Of a stretch of DNA of 64,000 nucleotides, positions 62,126 through 64,000 are shown piece after piece. The number at the start of each line of letters is the position of its first letter. The first letter of the stretch is position 1. The notes below the pieces were generated by a model. That model saw nothing but the letters and a program-made list of their open reading frames with translations. It ran no database searches and had not been told where the DNA came from. The DNA comes from JANYBT01 sp038211475 (lineage in GTDB: Bacteria > Acidobacteriota > Terriglobia > Terriglobales > Acidobacteriaceae): assembly GCA_038211475.1 (NCBI GenBank), contig JBBQVN010000006.1:1-64000 (forward strand), in the 5' to 3' direction. The position numbers were made by a program, and so were the translations under genes.

Positions 62126-64000
62126 ATGTCCATTCGTTCTGTGGCCTACTATGGTTTTCTGACCGGCTTCTTCGTGTTGGCCAGCTCGTTCTCTTTCTGT
62201 CAGTTGCCGGCCCCGCTGCCGCTTTCGGAGGGATGGACCCTCCAAAGCTCGGCCAAGATCACCGCCAAAGGCGACGCGATTTCCGCCGCCGGGTTTGCCC
62301 CCGCAGGCTGGTACCGCGTCAGCGTTCCCACCACGGTCGTCGCAGCGCAATGGAAGGCTGGCGATTTTTCCGATCCCTACTTTGGCATGAACCTGCGCCA
62401 ACTGCCCGGCATGACCTATCCCATCGGCGCCAACTTCTCCAACGTCGCCATGGACAGCAGCAGCCCATATGCTGTGCCCTGGTGGTATCGCAAGGAGTTC
62501 ACCGTTCCCGCCGACTTCGCGGGCAGAACCATCTGGTTGAATTTCGCCGGCATCAACTATCGCGCCAACATCTGGGTGAACGGCCGGCAGATCGCCAACT
62601 CGAGCGAAGTTGCCGGCGCCTGGCGGACATACTCGTTCAACATCTCCGGCGTGGCCAAGCCTGGAGCCACCAATGTTGTTGCGGTTCAAGTGTCGGCGCC
62701 CACTCCCACAGACTTAGCCATTACTTTCGTGGATTGGAACCCCGCCCCTCCCGATCGCGCTATGGGGCTTTGGCGTGACGTTTCTGTTTCCGCCACCGGT
62801 CCCGTTGCTCTTCGTTATCCCACCGTTATCTCGCAGGTCTCAACCGGCGGAGACAGCGCCCAGCTCACCGTGACCGTTCAATTGAAGAACGCGCTCGATC
62901 ACCCGGTCCATGGCACGCTCAACGGAGACATCGATGCTATGAAGTTCTCCCGCGGGGTCGATCTGCTTCCCGGCGAGGCCAAAGACGTCACCCTCCAGCC
63001 CGCGCAATTTCCGCAGTTGAATTTCTCCCATCCCCGCTTGTGGTGGCCGGCGCAGATGGGAACTCCCAACCTGTATGACCTGCACCTCTCCTTTGAAGCC
63101 GGCGGCCAGATTTCTGATGCCATGCACACCCGCTTTGGCATCCGCGAAATTACCTCGGACCTCGACTCCCGGCAGCGTCGAGTCTTCTCCGTCAATCACA
63201 AGAAAATTTTGATTCGCGGTGGCGGTTGGTCTCCTGACCTGATGCTTCGCGAGGATCCAACGCGGCTGCGCGATGAGTTCCGCTACGTGCGCGACCTGGG
63301 TCTTAATACCATCCGGCTGGAAGGCAAGCTCGAATCCGAGGAGTTCTTTCGCCTCGCCGACGAACAGGGCATCCTGGTTATGGCCGGCTGGTGCTGCTGT
63401 GACCATTGGGAGCATTGGTCAAAATGGAAGCCTGCCGACTATCAAATCGCGGAGGCCTCGCTGCAGGACCAGATCTATCGCCTGCGCGGCCATCCCAGCT
63501 TGCTGGTGTGGCTCAACGGCAGCGACAACCCACCGCCAGCCAACGTAGAAGCCGTGTATCTCAAAGTCGAGGAGAAGCTGCTTTGGCCGAACCCAATCGT
63601 GTCGTCGGCCACAGGTAAGCCTACTTCAAAATCCGGCGACAGCGGCGTAAAGATGACTGGCCCCTACGAATACGTCGCGCCGGGCTACTGGCAGTTGGAC
63701 GGCACCCGCGGCAAGCCTGAGGCCGTCTGCAATCCCGGGGGTTGCGGAGGAGCCTATGGCTTTAATACCGAAACCAGCATGGGTCCCGCGGTTCCACCGG
63801 TTGAGAGTCTGCGCAAGATGCTCCCTGCCGATCACCTCTGGCCGATCGATGAATACTGGGGCTTCCATGCTGGCGGAGGAGAATTCAAGAACGTCCACGT
63901 CTTCACTGAGGCTTTGGAAAAACGTTACGGCAAAGCCGACAGTCTCGACGACTACACCCTCAAGTCGCAACTGATGACCTACGAAGGCGTGCGCGCCATG
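62126..64000 (+). CDS. GH2 exo-beta-D-glucosaminidase-type glycoside hydrolase (3' end outside window)
   Basis: The frame is open from the ATG at 62126 to the window edge (625 codons). A signal peptide covers about residues 1-31, so the enzyme is exported. The sugar-binding jelly-roll and Ig-like parts come first. The catalytic barrel carries NGSDNPPP, corresponding to the acid/base Asp region, and GFNTETS with the nucleophile Glu. The segment SGVKMTGPYEYVAPGYW is close to the chitosan-active exo-beta-D-glucosaminidase CsxA. A mannosidase or other GH2 activity is not excluded. GGGAG lies upstream. Confidence 0.85.
   Translation, partial: MSIRSVAYYGFLTGFFVLASSFSFCQLPAPLPLSEGWTLQSSAKITAKGDAISAAGFAPAGWYRVSVPTTVVAAQWKAGDFSDPYFGMNLRQLPGMTYPIGANFSNVAMDSSSPYAVPWWYRKEFTVPADFAGRTIWLNFAGINYRANIWVNGRQIANSSEVAGAWRTYSFNISGVAKPGATNVVAVQVSAPTPTDLAITFVDWNPAPPDRAMGLWRDVSVSATGPVALRYPTVISQVSTGGDSAQLTVTVQLKNALDHPVHGTLNGDIDAMKFSRGVDLLPGEAKDVTLQPAQFPQLNFSHPRLWWPAQMGTPNLYDLHLSFEAGGQISDAMHTRFGIREITSDLDSRQRRVFSVNHKKILIRGGGWSPDLMLREDPTRLRDEFRYVRDLGLNTIRLEGKLESEEFFRLADEQGILVMAGWCCCDHWEHWSKWKPADYQIAEASLQDQIYRLRGHPSLLVWLNGSDNPPPANVEAVYLKVEEKLLWPNPIVSSATGKPTSKSGDSGVKMTGPYEYVAPGYWQLDGTRGKPEAVCNPGGCGGAYGFNTETSMGPAVPPVESLRKMLPADHLWPIDEYWGFHAGGGEFKNVHVFTEALEKRYGKADSLDDYTLKSQLMTYEGVRAM

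Overview
The window looks like a chromosome segment of a soil- or sediment-type Acidobacteriota, most likely of the Koribacter/Terriglobia kind. This rests on gene style, not on a marker phylogeny: large secreted BNR/VPS10-type propeller proteins, an ECF sigma factor paired with a TPR Ser/Thr kinase, many GTG starts, and a Rieske/cytochrome b locus with multiheme cytochromes c. There is no rRNA, integrase, transposase, CRISPR array or other clear mobile element. One tRNA, Gln(CUG), is present.

Layout: 1-129 is the tail of an unknown gene. 437-1171 is a family 5 type uracil-DNA glycosylase. 1414-7169 is the protein quality-control run tig-clpP-clpX-lon. 7337-10080 holds a small membrane protein, engB, a PilZ protein and a sugar-nucleotide epimerase. 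10516-14982 is an amino-acid module (amidohydrolase, APC permease, divergent aminotransferase). 15135-18163 has a small exported protein and a second lon. 18238-21861 carries a diheme cytochrome, an alkyltransferase-like protein, a DUF4397-like lipoprotein, a YeiH-like exporter and a STAS protein. 21977-24934 is dnaX-ybaB-recR with unusual octamer repeat arrays between the genes. 24931-29107 holds a CHAD-HD fusion, a HemQ-type protein, a Pnkp-like kinase and an isochorismatase-type hydrolase. 29250-29323 is the tRNA. 30808-34097 is an ECF sigma/protein kinase pair, followed by a GH13 enzyme and an aldo/keto reductase flanked by minisatellites. 36908-44290 encodes two very large secreted propeller proteins.

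The most remarkable part is 44673-55012. It begins with a protein that looks like a fused monoheme cytochrome-outer-membrane barrel (Cyc2-like), followed by a cupredoxin. Then comes a tightly packed operon: a GltD-like FAD/NAD(P)/Fe-S oxidoreductase, a Rieske protein, split cytochrome b (b6-like plus subunit IV-like), an octaheme cytochrome c, an Ig-like monoheme lipoprotein and an unknown exported protein. Together they could carry electrons between the outer membrane, a periplasmic copper/heme pool, menaquinone and NAD(P). The direction and the donor cannot be read from sequence. A near-perfect CRP/FNR-type palindrome lies upstream of the first gene. A second one, with exactly the same distance to a candidate -10 box, lies upstream of the aminotransferase.

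55149-58258 is a two-gene NitT/TauT-type ABC transporter without a binding protein. It is followed, reading leftward on the minus strand from higher coordinates, by malQ and a SurA/PpiD-like foldase. The window ends inside a GH2 enzyme of the exo-beta-D-glucosaminidase type. Together with malQ and the GH13 enzyme this points to polysaccharide use.
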